The notes: generated from the sequence alone by a model not told the origin. 64,000 nt of DNA from Marinobacter sp. F4218 (GCF_019443085.1 NZ_JAHZIL010000002.1:620001-684000), one strand, 5' to 3'; positions 47,415 through 57,516 are shown, counted from the first letter of the stretch. A program made the numbers and translations.

Positions 47415-47443
47415 ATAGTAGCAAAAGGGTTTGACGACTACAA
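47415..47443 (-). promoter_or_regulatory. Sigma-70 promoter of ffs with GC-rich discriminator
   Basis: On the minus strand TTGTAG (47443-47438) and TACTAT (47420-47415) are separated by 17 bases. They are followed by GCGCGCC, a discriminator of the kind found at stringently controlled stable-RNA promoters. About 35 bases lie between the -10 and the mature ffs 5' end, including a TTTCAGG/CCTGAAA stem, probably a processed leader. Confidence 0.65.
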
Positions 47444-47478
47444 CGACAATTCGGAAATGTCAGAAGCAGGGCATCGCC

Positions 47479-48231
47479 CTATAGCGGCAGGGGCACCTCA
47501 TCCTGCCTGAACCAACACGCGAGGCTGTAACGGGTGCGGTTGGCAGGCAACACTTCATGGGGAATCCCTTCACTCAGAAAAAGTGCCAGTCGACCTGCTT
47601 CCGGCCGCACCAACCCGCAAATTTCACTATCGCTTTCCCTGTTGAAAACACGGAGCTCACCACCGTCCTCCGCCCGCCAACCATCATTAAGGTAAAGCAC
47701 GAGGCTCACAACCCTTGAGGCCCGGCCATGAAAGCTGTCCACGTGTTTCTTGTAGAAATCCCCCGGCTGATAGGTCGCATAGTGGCTCTCGAAGCGCTTC
47801 AGGCCAAGGAACAACCGTCGATTGAGCCCGGAACGTATCTCCTCGAAAAATTCAAAGAGAGCCGCTTGAGGCGCAGTGATTCCCTGAAGCCAGGCAATCT
47901 TATCCCGGCGCACCGAACGGTCACGCATCAGATCACTGCCGCGCCCAATGCCGGCGCTCTTCATGGCGTCAGACCTGTCCAGCAGTGCAACCTCTGACGC
48001 CAGGGCTGCCAGCAGTGGACGACCGAGGCGCTCCTGCACATCAAGGGTGATCCAGCCATGCTCGCTCAGCCCACCTGCAATCGTCTCTAACCATTGACTG
48101 TCGACACGCCCGATAACTCCGGCGTCCACGCCCGCCAGACAGGCGCCGTTGGCAACGGCATCAATACCCTGGCCGGAATTGATCTGATTCAGCCGCGACG
48201 CGGTGAGGGGAATAACAACTGGCTGATCCAT
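47479..48231 (-). CDS. 2OG-Fe(II) oxygenase (prolyl-4-hydroxylase-like)
   Basis: A 250-residue dioxygenase with the iron ligands His163-x-Asp165 (KKHVDSFHG) and His225 (GIPHEV), and Arg234 (NRTRYSL) for 2-oxoglutarate binding. This is the P4Hc/PKHD-type arrangement also seen in the Pseudomonas prolyl hydroxylase PPHD, which modifies EF-Tu. The substrate here is unknown. ATG 48231 has AGGGAG six bases upstream, whereas ATG 48249 has none. Divergent from the mutarotase gene; about 116 bases separate them. It follows ffs but has its own strand-independent context. Confidence 0.85.
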   Translation of the reverse strand: MDQPVVIPLTASRLNQINSGQGIDAVANGACLAGVDAGVIGRVDSQWLETIAGGLSEHGWITLDVQERLGRPLLAALASEVALLDRSDAMKSAGIGRGSDLMRDRSVRRDKIAWLQGITAPQAALFEFFEEIRSGLNRRLFLGLKRFESHYATYQPGDFYKKHVDSFHGRASRVVSLVLYLNDGWRAEDGGELRVFNRESDSEICGLVRPEAGRLALFLSEGIPHEVLPANRTRYSLACWFRQDEVPLPL

Positions 48232-48347
48232 TAAGTGCTCCCTGAACATCTCATTGTATTTTATCCACAGTTCTCGCCGGGGAGGGAGATTTAATTTACT
48301 CTCTGTATAGGCAAATACCGTTAACCCTGAAGATTTAGATCCGAACC

Positions 48348-49268
48348 ATGTCTGAAAGCAGTAACCGACCACCACTTTCACTCTCTCCCGGCCAGTGGTC
48401 CTTTACGCGCTGGAAAACAATCGGGCAGCTTGAAGCACTGGATGTTCACCACCCCCTGTTCAAAGCGACCGTTTTCCTTCAGGGGGCCCACCTGACGCAC
48501 TTTGTCCCGAGGGATGAAGCCGATTGGCTGTTCCTGAGTGACACTGCCCGCCTGGAACCCGGGCGAGCGATAAGGGGCGGCATTCCGATTTGCTGGCCCT
48601 GGTTTGGAGATCCCGCCCGAAACGCTCCGGAAGTCCGGAAACGTATTCACACAGACAGCGCTCATGGCTTTGCCAGAACTGCCTTGTGGAAACTGGAAGA
48701 CGTTAGGGAAAGCGCCCACGAGGTTGAAATCAGTCTGTCACTTGACGCCAACGAAGATTTCGCGGAAGTGTGGACCGGCCACGCGATTGCCCTCATTACC
48801 TTCAGCTTTTCCATTCGCGGCTGCCAGGTGGCGCTGACGACAACCAACCTCGGTAGTGATCCATTGGCGTTCAGCCAGGCCCTGCACAGCTACTTCCCCA
48901 CATCCGACATTTCCAGGAGCCGCGTCCTGGGCCTGGGGAGCAGCAACTATATTGATACCCTCAGAAACTGGGAGTATTTCAGCCAGGAAGGCCCTGTGTA
49001 TTTTGAAGGGGAAACCGACAGGATTTACGAGAGCGGGGAGCCTCTTACGATCATCACACCTGCCGGCAGCCGCAAGCTGAAGTCAGTGGGCAGCGACTCC
49101 ACGGTGGTCTGGAATCCTGGCCCGGATAAAGCGGCACGGCTCTCCGATTTTCCGGACTATGCCTGGAAAAACATGCTTTGTGTGGAAACGGCCAATGCAA
49201 CTGGCGATTACCGGGTGCTCTATGAAGGCCAGAGCCACACGCTTGGCGTTCTGATTGGGCGCAGTTGA
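48348..49268 (+). CDS. D-hexose-6-phosphate mutarotase (YeaD-like)
   Basis: A 306-residue aldose-1-epimerase-family protein that interconverts alpha and beta anomers of glucose-6-phosphate. Family features include AHLTHFVPRDE, the arginine-rich RAIRGGIPICWPWFG, ADSAHGFAR-like TDSAHGFAR with the catalytic His, and VVWNPGPDKA. It leads a plus-strand run with the acyltransferase and SDR gene; the 37-base gap to the next start would allow co-transcription. Confidence 0.87.
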   Translation: MSESSNRPPLSLSPGQWSFTRWKTIGQLEALDVHHPLFKATVFLQGAHLTHFVPRDEADWLFLSDTARLEPGRAIRGGIPICWPWFGDPARNAPEVRKRIHTDSAHGFARTALWKLEDVRESAHEVEISLSLDANEDFAEVWTGHAIALITFSFSIRGCQVALTTTNLGSDPLAFSQALHSYFPTSDISRSRVLGLGSSNYIDTLRNWEYFSQEGPVYFEGETDRIYESGEPLTIITPAGSRKLKSVGSDSTVVWNPGPDKAARLSDFPDYAWKNMLCVETANATGDYRVLYEGQSHTLGVLIGRS

Positions 49269-49305
49269 ACTTACGATCGAATCCGCTAACCAACAGGGAG
49301 TCAGC

Positions 49306-50121
49306 ATGAGTCTGGCATCGTTCCTGAAATCCAGGCTGATTTCTGAAGATCTGGAGCACCACGTAAATCGCATTCGTAAACCCATCGGCACGTTGGGCTA
49401 TGACCCATGGGGCTACAACAATGAAGCGATCAAATACGGGCTTGCTCTGACCAAACAGATCTACGAGAAATACTTCCGCGTCCAGGCCCATGGCGTCGAG
49501 AAGGTCCCGTCCGAAGGTCCCGTTCTCATCATCGCCAACCACAGTGGTCAGTTGCCCATTGATGGACTTCTTATTGGCTATGCGCTGGCGTCCCGCAAAG
49601 AAAAGCCCCGTATGCCGCGAGCGATGATCGAACGGTTCTTCCCCACGGTGCCCTGGCTGGGAAATTTACTGAATGAAGTGGGCGCTGTACTCGGAGATCC
49701 GGTGAATTGCGCCAAGATGCTGGCCAATGATGAAGCCGTCATTGTCTTCCCCGAGGGCATCCGGGGCTCCGGCAAACTGTATCGCGACCGTTACGAACTC
49801 AAGCGGTTCGGCAACGGCTTCATGCACCTGGCCATGAAGTACAAGGCCCCGATTGTTCCAGTGGGTGTCGTGGGCTGCGAAGAAACCATCCCGGCCATCG
49901 CCAACATCAAGCCGCTGGCCAAAACTCTGGGAATTCCCTACGCGCCGGTTGCCCTGCCCGTGGTTCTGCCGGCCAAGGTTCACCTGAATTTTGGCGACCC
50001 CATGTACTTTGATGACCTTGAAATACAGGAAGAACAAGTCACCGAACGGGTAGAAAAGGTGAAAGCTGAGATCAGCCGGCTGATAGACAAGGGATTGAGT
50101 GAACGGAAAAGGCTTTTCTGA
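49306..50121 (+). CDS. Lysophospholipid acyltransferase family protein (PlsC-like)
   Basis: A 271-residue 1-acylglycerol-3-phosphate acyltransferase-like protein. The acceptor motif is NHSGQLPIDG, a variant of NHxxxxD, and FPEGIRGSGK is the second conserved block; PIVPVGVVG is the fourth. It should transfer an acyl group to a lipid, but which lipid is unclear. The ATG at 49306 has AGGGAG at six bases. The stop overlaps the following SDR gene as TGATG, indicating coupling. Confidence 0.85.
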   Translation: MSLASFLKSRLISEDLEHHVNRIRKPIGTLGYDPWGYNNEAIKYGLALTKQIYEKYFRVQAHGVEKVPSEGPVLIIANHSGQLPIDGLLIGYALASRKEKPRMPRAMIERFFPTVPWLGNLLNEVGAVLGDPVNCAKMLANDEAVIVFPEGIRGSGKLYRDRYELKRFGNGFMHLAMKYKAPIVPVGVVGCEETIPAIANIKPLAKTLGIPYAPVALPVVLPAKVHLNFGDPMYFDDLEIQEEQVTERVEKVKAEISRLIDKGLSERKRLF

Positions 50122-51068
50122 TGACACAGCAACGCAGACCTCACATTCTGGTTACCGGCGCCGCGGGTGCCTTGGCCCAGCAAGTGATCAACCAACTGCG
50201 CGACCGCTGCGATCTCGTGGCCGTCGATTTCCGGGAGCAGGTTTACTTGGGTGATGACATCCCGAGTTATTGCATTGATTTCAACAAACGGGTCTTCGAG
50301 GACCTGTTTCGCCGCTATGAGTTCGATGGGGTCATACATCTTGGCCGAATCATGTCGAGCCAGCTCACCCGCATGCGACGGTATAATGCCAACGTGCTTG
50401 GCACTCAGAAGTTGCTGGATCTGAGCCACAAGTACGGCATCAAACGGGTTGTTGTGCTGTCCACCTTTCACGTTTACGGTGCTGTCGCCTATAACCCGGC
50501 GCTGATTGATGAATCGGCGCCATTGAAGAGCGCTGGCCTGAGTGCCGACCTGATAGATTCGGTGGAACTTGAGAACCTTGCCAACATCTATCTCTGGCGC
50601 TACCCGGAGCTCAATATTACCATCTTGAGGCCTTGCAATATTGTTGGTCCCGGCGTAAAGAACTCCATAAGTACCCTGCTTGCCAGTGAGCGGGCACCGG
50701 TATTGGCCGGGTTCTCGCCCATGATGCAATTCATCCATATCGACGATATGGCGGACGCGATTGTGCTCGCGTATAAACGACCCGTTCGGGGAGTTTTCAA
50801 CGTTGCACCTCAGGACTGGGTTGCCTATCAGCACGCATTGAAACTATGTAGCTGCAGACGGATACCAATCCCATCGGTGCCGCCGGTTCTTCCCTCACTG
50901 ATCCTGCGCACATTGAATCTGAAAAGTTTTCCTTCGTATCTAATGGCGTTTTTCAAGTATCCTGTCGTTATAGACGGCAGGGCATTCGCTAAAGAATTCG
51001 GCTTCGAACCCAAGCGGCCGCTCAAGGAAATCTTCCGCTTCTATCGGGATAACAAGAAACCGGTGTAA
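50121..51068 (+). CDS. NAD-dependent epimerase/dehydratase family (SDR) protein
   Basis: A 315-residue extended-SDR protein. ILVTGAAGALAQQVINQL is the NAD(P)-binding Rossmann motif at residues 10-27. The usual YxxxK is not obvious: the segment after STFHVYGAVAYNP has no lysine four residues after a tyrosine, so the protein may be a non-catalytic or atypical member. Such epimerase-like proteins act on nucleotide sugars or lipid intermediates. Coupled to the acyltransferase gene and followed by prsK after 47 bases, so it could be co-expressed with the exosortase regulators. Confidence 0.78.
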   Translation: MTQQRRPHILVTGAAGALAQQVINQLRDRCDLVAVDFREQVYLGDDIPSYCIDFNKRVFEDLFRRYEFDGVIHLGRIMSSQLTRMRRYNANVLGTQKLLDLSHKYGIKRVVVLSTFHVYGAVAYNPALIDESAPLKSAGLSADLIDSVELENLANIYLWRYPELNITILRPCNIVGPGVKNSISTLLASERAPVLAGFSPMMQFIHIDDMADAIVLAYKRPVRGVFNVAPQDWVAYQHALKLCSCRRIPIPSVPPVLPSLILRTLNLKSFPSYLMAFFKYPVVIDGRAFAKEFGFEPKRPLKEIFRFYRDNKKPV

Positions 51069-51115
51069 CGTTTCTGCCGTCAGGGACCAGATGACATTCA
51101 CGCAGGATGCGAGGA

Positions 51116-53251
51116 ATGCTAAGCGACTTTAGCGTAATCAGCCATGTAGCGGCGGCCCTGACCTTCGGGTTGCTGGCCATTCTTGTCGCCACCCGTTACG
51201 TTCGGCGCGATGTCGACCGTGCCCTTTTCCTGGCCGCAATTGTTACAACCCTCTGGTCGTCTGCGCTGGTCATGCAGAGTCTTCTCGGATATCCCGGATT
51301 TTTCATCCGCTACCTGCTGGAACTGCTGCGGTATGCGGCCTGGATCATTCTGCTTTTTGCCATGCTCCGGAATGCCTTTCACCAGGGCAGCCTGACTGGC
51401 CAATTGAAACAGGTCCTGGGAATATCCACCACCATCCTTCTCATACTCTTGCTTGGCTTCGGGATACTCGAGTACGTTTTCGGGCTATCCATTCTGAATG
51501 GCAAGACACGACTCCTTGGGCAGATTGCACTGTCACTGCTCGGCTTGTCTCTGGTCGAGCAGATCTGGCGAAACTCCCCCGGCTTTGGCCGTTCGAGCAT
51601 TAAATATCTCTGTATTGGCGTGGCCACCCTGTTTGCGTTCGACTTCTTCATGTATGCAGATGCCTTGCTGTTTGGCCAGGTGGCAGACTCGTTCTGGAAT
51701 GCCCGCGGTTTTGTGAACGCCCTTCTCGTTCCCCTGTTCGCCATCAACGTGATCAATACCCGCAAACAACCCGTTGATTTTCAGCTGTCCCATGCTGCCG
51801 TCTTCCACGCCGGGACGCTGATCTTTGCCGGCGCTTATTTACTGTGCCTGGCGATTGGCGGCTATTATGTCCGGGTACTTGGAGGTGACTGGGGAGATGC
51901 CCTTCAGGTCCTATTCTTCACCATTTCACTGGCCTTTTTGGCGACGCTCATTCTGTCTCGCCGTATCCGCGCCAAACTCATGGTGCTCATCAGTCGGAAT
52001 TTCTTCGATTATAAGTACGACTATCGCGACGAATGGCTGAAGATGACCAAGGAGTTGGCCAATCTTGGTGACCAGCCGCCCCTTCCCGAGCGAGTGACGA
52101 GAATCCTCGCGGGTCTGGTGGAGAGCAATGCGGGCGCAATCTGGCTCAAGGGTGAACAGGACAGCTATGCCCTGAAAGCTTCGGTCAACCTTTCGCCGCC
52201 CCGGTACACCGTCATTGACAAGGACTCCGAGCTCGTGCGCTTTTTCAAACACCGGGAATGGGTCGTCGATCTTCGGGAATACCGCGCCGACCCTATCAGC
52301 TACGACCTGCTCGAGATTCCCGATGCCATTGCCAAGATGCCCGATGCCTGGCTGATCATTCCCCTTTACCTTGACAACGAACTCTATGGAATCGCCATGG
52401 TGGGGAGCCCCTACGCAAAGGTTGAACTGAACTGGGAGAACTTCGATCTGGTCAAGGTGGTTGCCCGACAGACCTGCAATCTGCTGGCCCAGGCAGATGC
52501 CCAACACCGACTATCGCGCGCAATGCAATTCGAAGCGGTAAGCAAGGCTTCGGCCTTTATGATCCATGACCTGAAAACAGTCATCGCCCAGCTGTCCCTG
52601 TTGGTCAAGAACGCGTCCAAACACAGGAACAATCCGGCCTTCATCGACGACATGATCAATACCACTGATCACGCCGTGCGCAAGATGTCGAATCTGGTTG
52701 ATCACATGCGCCGGCCCTCCAGTGATACCGGCGGGGACATTAAAGAGCTGGATCTTACCGCGCTGGTCAGCGAACTTCTGGAGCACTACGTCCAGCAACG
52801 CCCGGTTCCGCGTTTCGACGGAGATCCACCCCAAGCCCTGATTATGGCTGATGATGAGCAGTTGAGAAGCGTTCTCGGACACCTGATTCAGAATGCCCAG
52901 GACGCGACGCCCCCGGACGGCGAGATAACCCTGACGCTCAAGATCTCCAGGGGTAATGCCGTACTGTTTATCCACGATTCCGGTTGCGGGATGACGGAAG
53001 AGTTCATCAACTATCAGTTGTTCAAACCCTTCGAGAGCACCAAGGGCCTGACCGGGATGGGGATCGGGGCATTCCAGGCCCGAGAATACCTTCAGAAACT
53101 GGGTGGAAGTATTGATGTTACCAGTGAGCCCGGAGTTGGCTCCTGCTTTTCGCTCCGCTTTCCGCTTGCCGAAACCGGCCTCGACGTCGATCAGGAGACT
53201 CCCGGAGGGTTTCTGTCCGAGGACGGACACTCCAGAGAGAGCGCCAATTAA
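51116..53251 (+). CDS. prsK: XrtA/PEP-CTERM system histidine kinase PrsK
   Basis: A sensor kinase of about 711 residues that with PrsR controls exosortase/exopolysaccharide genes. Eight or more hydrophobic helices fill the first 290 residues, followed by a GAF-like domain (about 320-460) and a kinase core with the H-box FMIHDLKTVIAQLSLLVKN (His484), the N-box LGHLIQNAQDAT and the G-box DSGCGMTEEF. ATG 51116 and ATG 51107 are both possible starts; neither has a well-placed ribosome binding site. The response regulator follows after 137 bases. The signal it senses is unknown. Confidence 0.88.
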   Translation: MLSDFSVISHVAAALTFGLLAILVATRYVRRDVDRALFLAAIVTTLWSSALVMQSLLGYPGFFIRYLLELLRYAAWIILLFAMLRNAFHQGSLTGQLKQVLGISTTILLILLLGFGILEYVFGLSILNGKTRLLGQIALSLLGLSLVEQIWRNSPGFGRSSIKYLCIGVATLFAFDFFMYADALLFGQVADSFWNARGFVNALLVPLFAINVINTRKQPVDFQLSHAAVFHAGTLIFAGAYLLCLAIGGYYVRVLGGDWGDALQVLFFTISLAFLATLILSRRIRAKLMVLISRNFFDYKYDYRDEWLKMTKELANLGDQPPLPERVTRILAGLVESNAGAIWLKGEQDSYALKASVNLSPPRYTVIDKDSELVRFFKHREWVVDLREYRADPISYDLLEIPDAIAKMPDAWLIIPLYLDNELYGIAMVGSPYAKVELNWENFDLVKVVARQTCNLLAQADAQHRLSRAMQFEAVSKASAFMIHDLKTVIAQLSLLVKNASKHRNNPAFIDDMINTTDHAVRKMSNLVDHMRRPSSDTGGDIKELDLTALVSELLEHYVQQRPVPRFDGDPPQALIMADDEQLRSVLGHLIQNAQDATPPDGEITLTLKISRGNAVLFIHDSGCGMTEEFINYQLFKPFESTKGLTGMGIGAFQAREYLQKLGGSIDVTSEPGVGSCFSLRFPLAETGLDVDQETPGGFLSEDGHSRESAN

Positions 53252-53388
53252 TCGGCGTTTTTCATTAACACTCGACGAAATCATTGCAAAGCGTCAATCT
53301 TCGGTCGAGAATCAAATACAGGGCACTTAGGGAGAAGGGTGTCTCGATAATCGAACAGGGTCTCTAAAACAAGGGAATTGTTGCTGTC

Positions 53389-54762
53389 GTGACTAGACGA
53401 CTTTTGATAGTAGAGGACGATCCGGGCCTCCAGAGCCAGATGCGGTGGTGTTTCAGCGACGACCTGGATATTACCGTTGCTTCTGACCGGGATTCCGCCC
53501 TCGCCGCGCTCAGACGGGTCGAACCCGACGTGGTGACACTGGACCTGGGCCTACCTCCTGACCCGGGAGGTGCCAGCGAAGGCTTCGGTCTGCTGGAGGA
53601 CATACTGCGCCTTGCACACATGACGAAAGTCATCGTCGTGACCGGTCGCGAGGACAAGGAGAATGCCGTCAAGGCGATCGGTATGGGTGCCTGTGATTTT
53701 TACCAGAAGCCTCTGGATGCCGAGATACTCACCTTTGTTGTGAATCGCGCGTTCAGACTCGCCGAGCTCGAACGGGAAAACCAGGATCTGGCCCAGCATC
53801 GTAACGGTACCAACATCAAGGGTATCATTGCTGCCAGCCCTCAAATGCTAGCCATCTGCCGGACCCTGGAAAAGGTGGCCCCCACCGACGTGACGACCCT
53901 GATCACCGGCGAAACGGGTACAGGCAAGGAGCTGCTCGCCCGCGCGCTTCACGACCTGAGCCACCGAGCCAAGAAGCCGTTCGCCGCCATCAACTGTGCC
54001 GCGATTCCTGAGAACCTATTGGAAAGCGAACTGTTCGGGTTTGAAAAGGGTTCCTTTACCGGGGCAACCCATACCAAAAAAGGCAAGATCGAGAGTGCCA
54101 ACGGCGGGACCCTGTTCCTCGATGAAATTGGCGACATGCCTATGGCCCTGCAGGCAAAACTTCTGAGGTTTCTGCAGGAGCGGGTTGTCGATCGGGTCGG
54201 GTCCGTTCAGCCGATTCCGGTCGATGTAAGGGTGGTGTGTGCCACCCACCGTAATGTCAAAACCCTCATCGAAAGCGGCGATTTCCGCGAAGACCTCTAC
54301 TACCGGATCAGTGAGATAACCCTCGATGTTCCCGCCGTGAGGGAGCGGAATGGGGATTCGATTGTGATTGCACAATCTCTCCTCAAGGCACTGAGCAAGG
54401 ACATGGATCGCCCCAACCTCAATTTCACCGAGGACGCCATAGATGCCATCAACAACTACTCGTGGCCAGGTAATGTCCGGGAAATGATCAACAAGGTGAA
54501 AAGGGCCACCATCATGGCCGATGGAAAAAGAGTGACCGCGGAGGACCTGGAACTTCCGACCGAAAATCCAACAAAAGATCACCAACTGAACTTGAGACAG
54601 GTCCGCGAAAATGCTGAACGCCAGGCCATTGTTCAGGCACTTAGAACCTGTAATTTCAACATCGCCCAGACGTCCAGGTTACTTGGCGTGACTCGACCGA
54701 CCCTTTACAACCTGACGGACAAGTACCGGATTGAGACATCGACCGCGCCGTCAAAGACCTGA
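53389..54762 (+). CDS. prsR: PEP-CTERM-box response regulator PrsR (sigma-54 activator)
   Basis: An NtrC-type regulator of 457 residues. The receiver domain has the phospho-acceptor Asp52 (VTLDLGLPP). The AAA+ domain has Walker A GETGTGKE at 174-181 and a GSFTGA variant of the sigma-54 contact loop at 221-226. A Fis-type helix-turn-helix (NIAQTSRLLGVTRPTLYNL) ends the protein. It should activate sigma-54 promoters of the exosortase locus when phosphorylated by PrsK. The start is GTG at 53389; no ATG lies close by. No convincing -24/-12 element was found in this window. Confidence 0.9.
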   Translation: MTRRLLIVEDDPGLQSQMRWCFSDDLDITVASDRDSALAALRRVEPDVVTLDLGLPPDPGGASEGFGLLEDILRLAHMTKVIVVTGREDKENAVKAIGMGACDFYQKPLDAEILTFVVNRAFRLAELERENQDLAQHRNGTNIKGIIAASPQMLAICRTLEKVAPTDVTTLITGETGTGKELLARALHDLSHRAKKPFAAINCAAIPENLLESELFGFEKGSFTGATHTKKGKIESANGGTLFLDEIGDMPMALQAKLLRFLQERVVDRVGSVQPIPVDVRVVCATHRNVKTLIESGDFREDLYYRISEITLDVPAVRERNGDSIVIAQSLLKALSKDMDRPNLNFTEDAIDAINNYSWPGNVREMINKVKRATIMADGKRVTAEDLELPTENPTKDHQLNLRQVRENAERQAIVQALRTCNFNIAQTSRLLGVTRPTLYNLTDKYRIETSTAPSKT

Positions 54763-54809
54763 ACATCAGGATGTTCATAATAAGACCCGAAAGGAAAAGG
54801 ACCAGGGCC

Positions 54810-57509
54810 ATGAAATCAGTTTTAGCAGTACGTGCCACCCTCCTCTCCCTCGTCATCGCATTGTCATTGGTGGGCTGTGGCAATGACGACAACGATATGA
54901 CCCAGACAGACATTCAGTTCCTGAGCCATCTGGACCAGTCACGGTTTTTTCAGCGCCAGGGAGAACTCAAGGCCAGCACACAGGAAGCACGAAGCGCCAT
55001 AGAACTGAAGCCAAATAATCTTGAACCCTACTTCCTGATCATCGACAACCTGCTTACGGCCGGTGACGCCGTCAACGCTGAGCGGCAGCTGGGGCGCCTG
55101 ATGGAGCGAATCTCCGAGAAAGACGTCAGCGAGACCATTCGGAACCGGGCCAACCTCATTCTGGCGGAAGCCAAACTGAAACAAGGTAAATTCGACGACG
55201 CTCTCGAAGCCCTGGACAAACTCTCCTCGACAGACACAGACACCAAAATCAAGGAACTCCTGCTCAAAGGCCAGATCCTCCTGGGCGCGGGTAACCTCGC
55301 CAAAGCAGGACAGACCTTCGGGGAGGCTCGCTCAACCGATCCAGCTTCAGTTGAAGCCTTGATCGGTCTGTCGAAGGTTGCCCTGGCCGAGGGCGACAAG
55401 GCCAAGGCCAGGGAATTCCTGGCGGAAGCGGAAGAAATTGACAAGGAAAACGCCGAGCTGTGGTTGTGGAAAGCGCAATTTGCCCACCTCGAAGAAGAGT
55501 GGCAGAAAGCCGAAGACGCCTATATCAGGGCATTGGAGGATATTGGCCAGTTCGATGTGATGACCGCCCGGAAATACTCCACGATTTCAGCGCTGATTCG
55601 CGTACTCCGCGCCCAGAGCAAATTCTCGGAAGCGTTTGTCTACGAAGAAATCCTGGCCAAATCACCACCGGGTAAAATCCGAAGCAATCTGATTGCAGCG
55701 GATGACGCCCTTAAGGAAGGTGATCTGGCCAAGGCAGAACGGTACCTTGAGGAGATTCTGGCCCAGGCACCTAACCACGAACAATCGGTTCTGATGCTTG
55801 GCCTTGTGCGCTTCAGGCAAGGCAGGGCTGAAGAGGCACAGGAACTGCTGGCTCCCATCGCAAAAATGGGCAACTCCGAGATCGCCAGTAAGATGCTTGC
55901 TGCCACCATGCTCCAGATGGGGAATCCCGAAGGCGCACAGACCACCTTGGCGGAACTGGAAAACGGCGATTCCGACCCCGAAATTCTCACGTTGGTGGCG
56001 ATTGCTGCATTGGAAAACGGAGACGTGGAAACAGGCGAAGCACTGATGGAAAAAGCGCTGAGCATCAACCCCAACAACCATGAACTCAGGTTACGGTATG
56101 CGAGCTACCTCAATCAACGCGGCGAGTATCAGCGCGCGATCAACCAGGCCGATCTGATCAGAAAAGCAGCACCAGATCTGGATCAGGCCCGAAGCATTAT
56201 CATCCAGGCCCACCTTGGCTCCGGGAACAGAAGGGCTGCCGTTGAAACGGCGGACAGCTGGGTCAAAGCCAAGCCTGAAAGTATTGCAGCGCTGATTATG
56301 CGAGGTAATCTTGCGCTGAATGCTGGTGATCCGGAGGCAGCCCGCAAGTATTTTACGGCCGCCAAAGCAAAAGCGCCCCAGTCCGTTGCGCCCGTGATCG
56401 CCCTCGGTAAGCTGGCCCTGGCGCAGAATGACCGAGCGGAAGCCCGAGAACAGTTCCAGAAGGCGGCCCAATTGGCTCCCGACAGTGCACAGGCGTTGCA
56501 GGGGCTGATCTCCGTTCAGGACCGAGGAGAAACCGAACAATTCATGAGCGAGATTCTGCAGCAGCGTCCAGATGCGACCGGTCCCCGCCTGATACTGCTG
56601 GAAATCGCCCTGCTCGAAAACGACAATGAATCCGCGAACACTCTCACGGCCTCGCTGCTGGAACGCGCGGAAGAGGATACCCCTTCGCCTGCCTCACATC
56701 TGGTTGCAGACATCTACAGTAACGTTGTGTCGAACTTGAAGGGCACCGGCAATGATGAGAGAGCGGCTTCAGTTCTTGAACGGGCGCAGGTTCTGTTTCC
56801 GGACAATGAGCAGATAACTCTCCAGGCTGCCCAGCAGGCGTTCGAATATAGCCGGACCGATGAGGCGATGAATATTCTGAACAAGGCCAAAGAACAGTTT
56901 CCAAACTCTCCTCGCCCTTACCTGACCGAGGCCGAGTTTCGTGAAAGAGAGGCCGAGTACCAACGCGCCGCTCAACTCTATCATGAGGCACTGGATAAGG
57001 CCTCGAGTGCGGACATCATCACCGGTTACGTAAGAAATCTGCAGAGGTCCGGACGCACCAACGACGCCCTGGCCTATCTGGAGTCTGAACTCGGAAACTC
57101 CCCCGGCAATAGCAAGCTCCGGCTCAACCTCGCCCTTTTACAGCAGTCGACTGGAAAAGAGAACAGCGCCAGGTCCAATTACGAGGTGCTGCTGGAATCG
57201 ATGCCGAACAATACCGTGGTTCTGAATAATCTGGCGTGGCTTTACCACAAAACAGGCGACGAGCGTGCCGTTGCTCTGGCTGAGCGTGCTTACGAGCTCA
57301 GTCCGGAGAACGCCGCAATCGCAGACACCTATGGCTGGATCATGCTGAAATCGGGCAACCATCGGGAGAGCGTACCGGTTCTCGAAAAAGCTCATGCACT
57401 TCAGCCGGATTCAGAAGAGATCGCCCGACATCTTGCCGAAGCCTACCGTGTTGTCGGTATGAACTCCGCCGCTCAGAGGATCCTGAAGAAGTTTGGCGAA
57501 CAAGGTTAA
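54810..57509 (+). CDS. prsT: XrtA/PEP-CTERM system TPR lipoprotein PrsT
   Basis: An 899-residue lipoprotein with lipobox LSLVGC (Cys23) and more than a dozen TPR repeats over almost the whole length. PrsT is part of the exosortase A locus and is thought to act in polysaccharide or protein export across the periplasm, like PelB/AlgK-type TPR scaffolds. The ATG at 54810 follows a GGGCC-poor context but gives a proper lipoprotein signal; ATG 54771 would add 13 residues before the signal. It starts 47 bases after prsR, so the three genes are probably transcribed together. Confidence 0.88.
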   Translation: MKSVLAVRATLLSLVIALSLVGCGNDDNDMTQTDIQFLSHLDQSRFFQRQGELKASTQEARSAIELKPNNLEPYFLIIDNLLTAGDAVNAERQLGRLMERISEKDVSETIRNRANLILAEAKLKQGKFDDALEALDKLSSTDTDTKIKELLLKGQILLGAGNLAKAGQTFGEARSTDPASVEALIGLSKVALAEGDKAKAREFLAEAEEIDKENAELWLWKAQFAHLEEEWQKAEDAYIRALEDIGQFDVMTARKYSTISALIRVLRAQSKFSEAFVYEEILAKSPPGKIRSNLIAADDALKEGDLAKAERYLEEILAQAPNHEQSVLMLGLVRFRQGRAEEAQELLAPIAKMGNSEIASKMLAATMLQMGNPEGAQTTLAELENGDSDPEILTLVAIAALENGDVETGEALMEKALSINPNNHELRLRYASYLNQRGEYQRAINQADLIRKAAPDLDQARSIIIQAHLGSGNRRAAVETADSWVKAKPESIAALIMRGNLALNAGDPEAARKYFTAAKAKAPQSVAPVIALGKLALAQNDRAEAREQFQKAAQLAPDSAQALQGLISVQDRGETEQFMSEILQQRPDATGPRLILLEIALLENDNESANTLTASLLERAEEDTPSPASHLVADIYSNVVSNLKGTGNDERAASVLERAQVLFPDNEQITLQAAQQAFEYSRTDEAMNILNKAKEQFPNSPRPYLTEAEFREREAEYQRAAQLYHEALDKASSADIITGYVRNLQRSGRTNDALAYLESELGNSPGNSKLRLNLALLQQSTGKENSARSNYEVLLESMPNNTVVLNNLAWLYHKTGDERAVALAERAYELSPENAAIADTYGWIMLKSGNHRESVPVLEKAHALQPDSEEIARHLAEAYRVVGMNSAAQRILKKFGEQG

Positions 57510-57516
57510 CAGCGAC

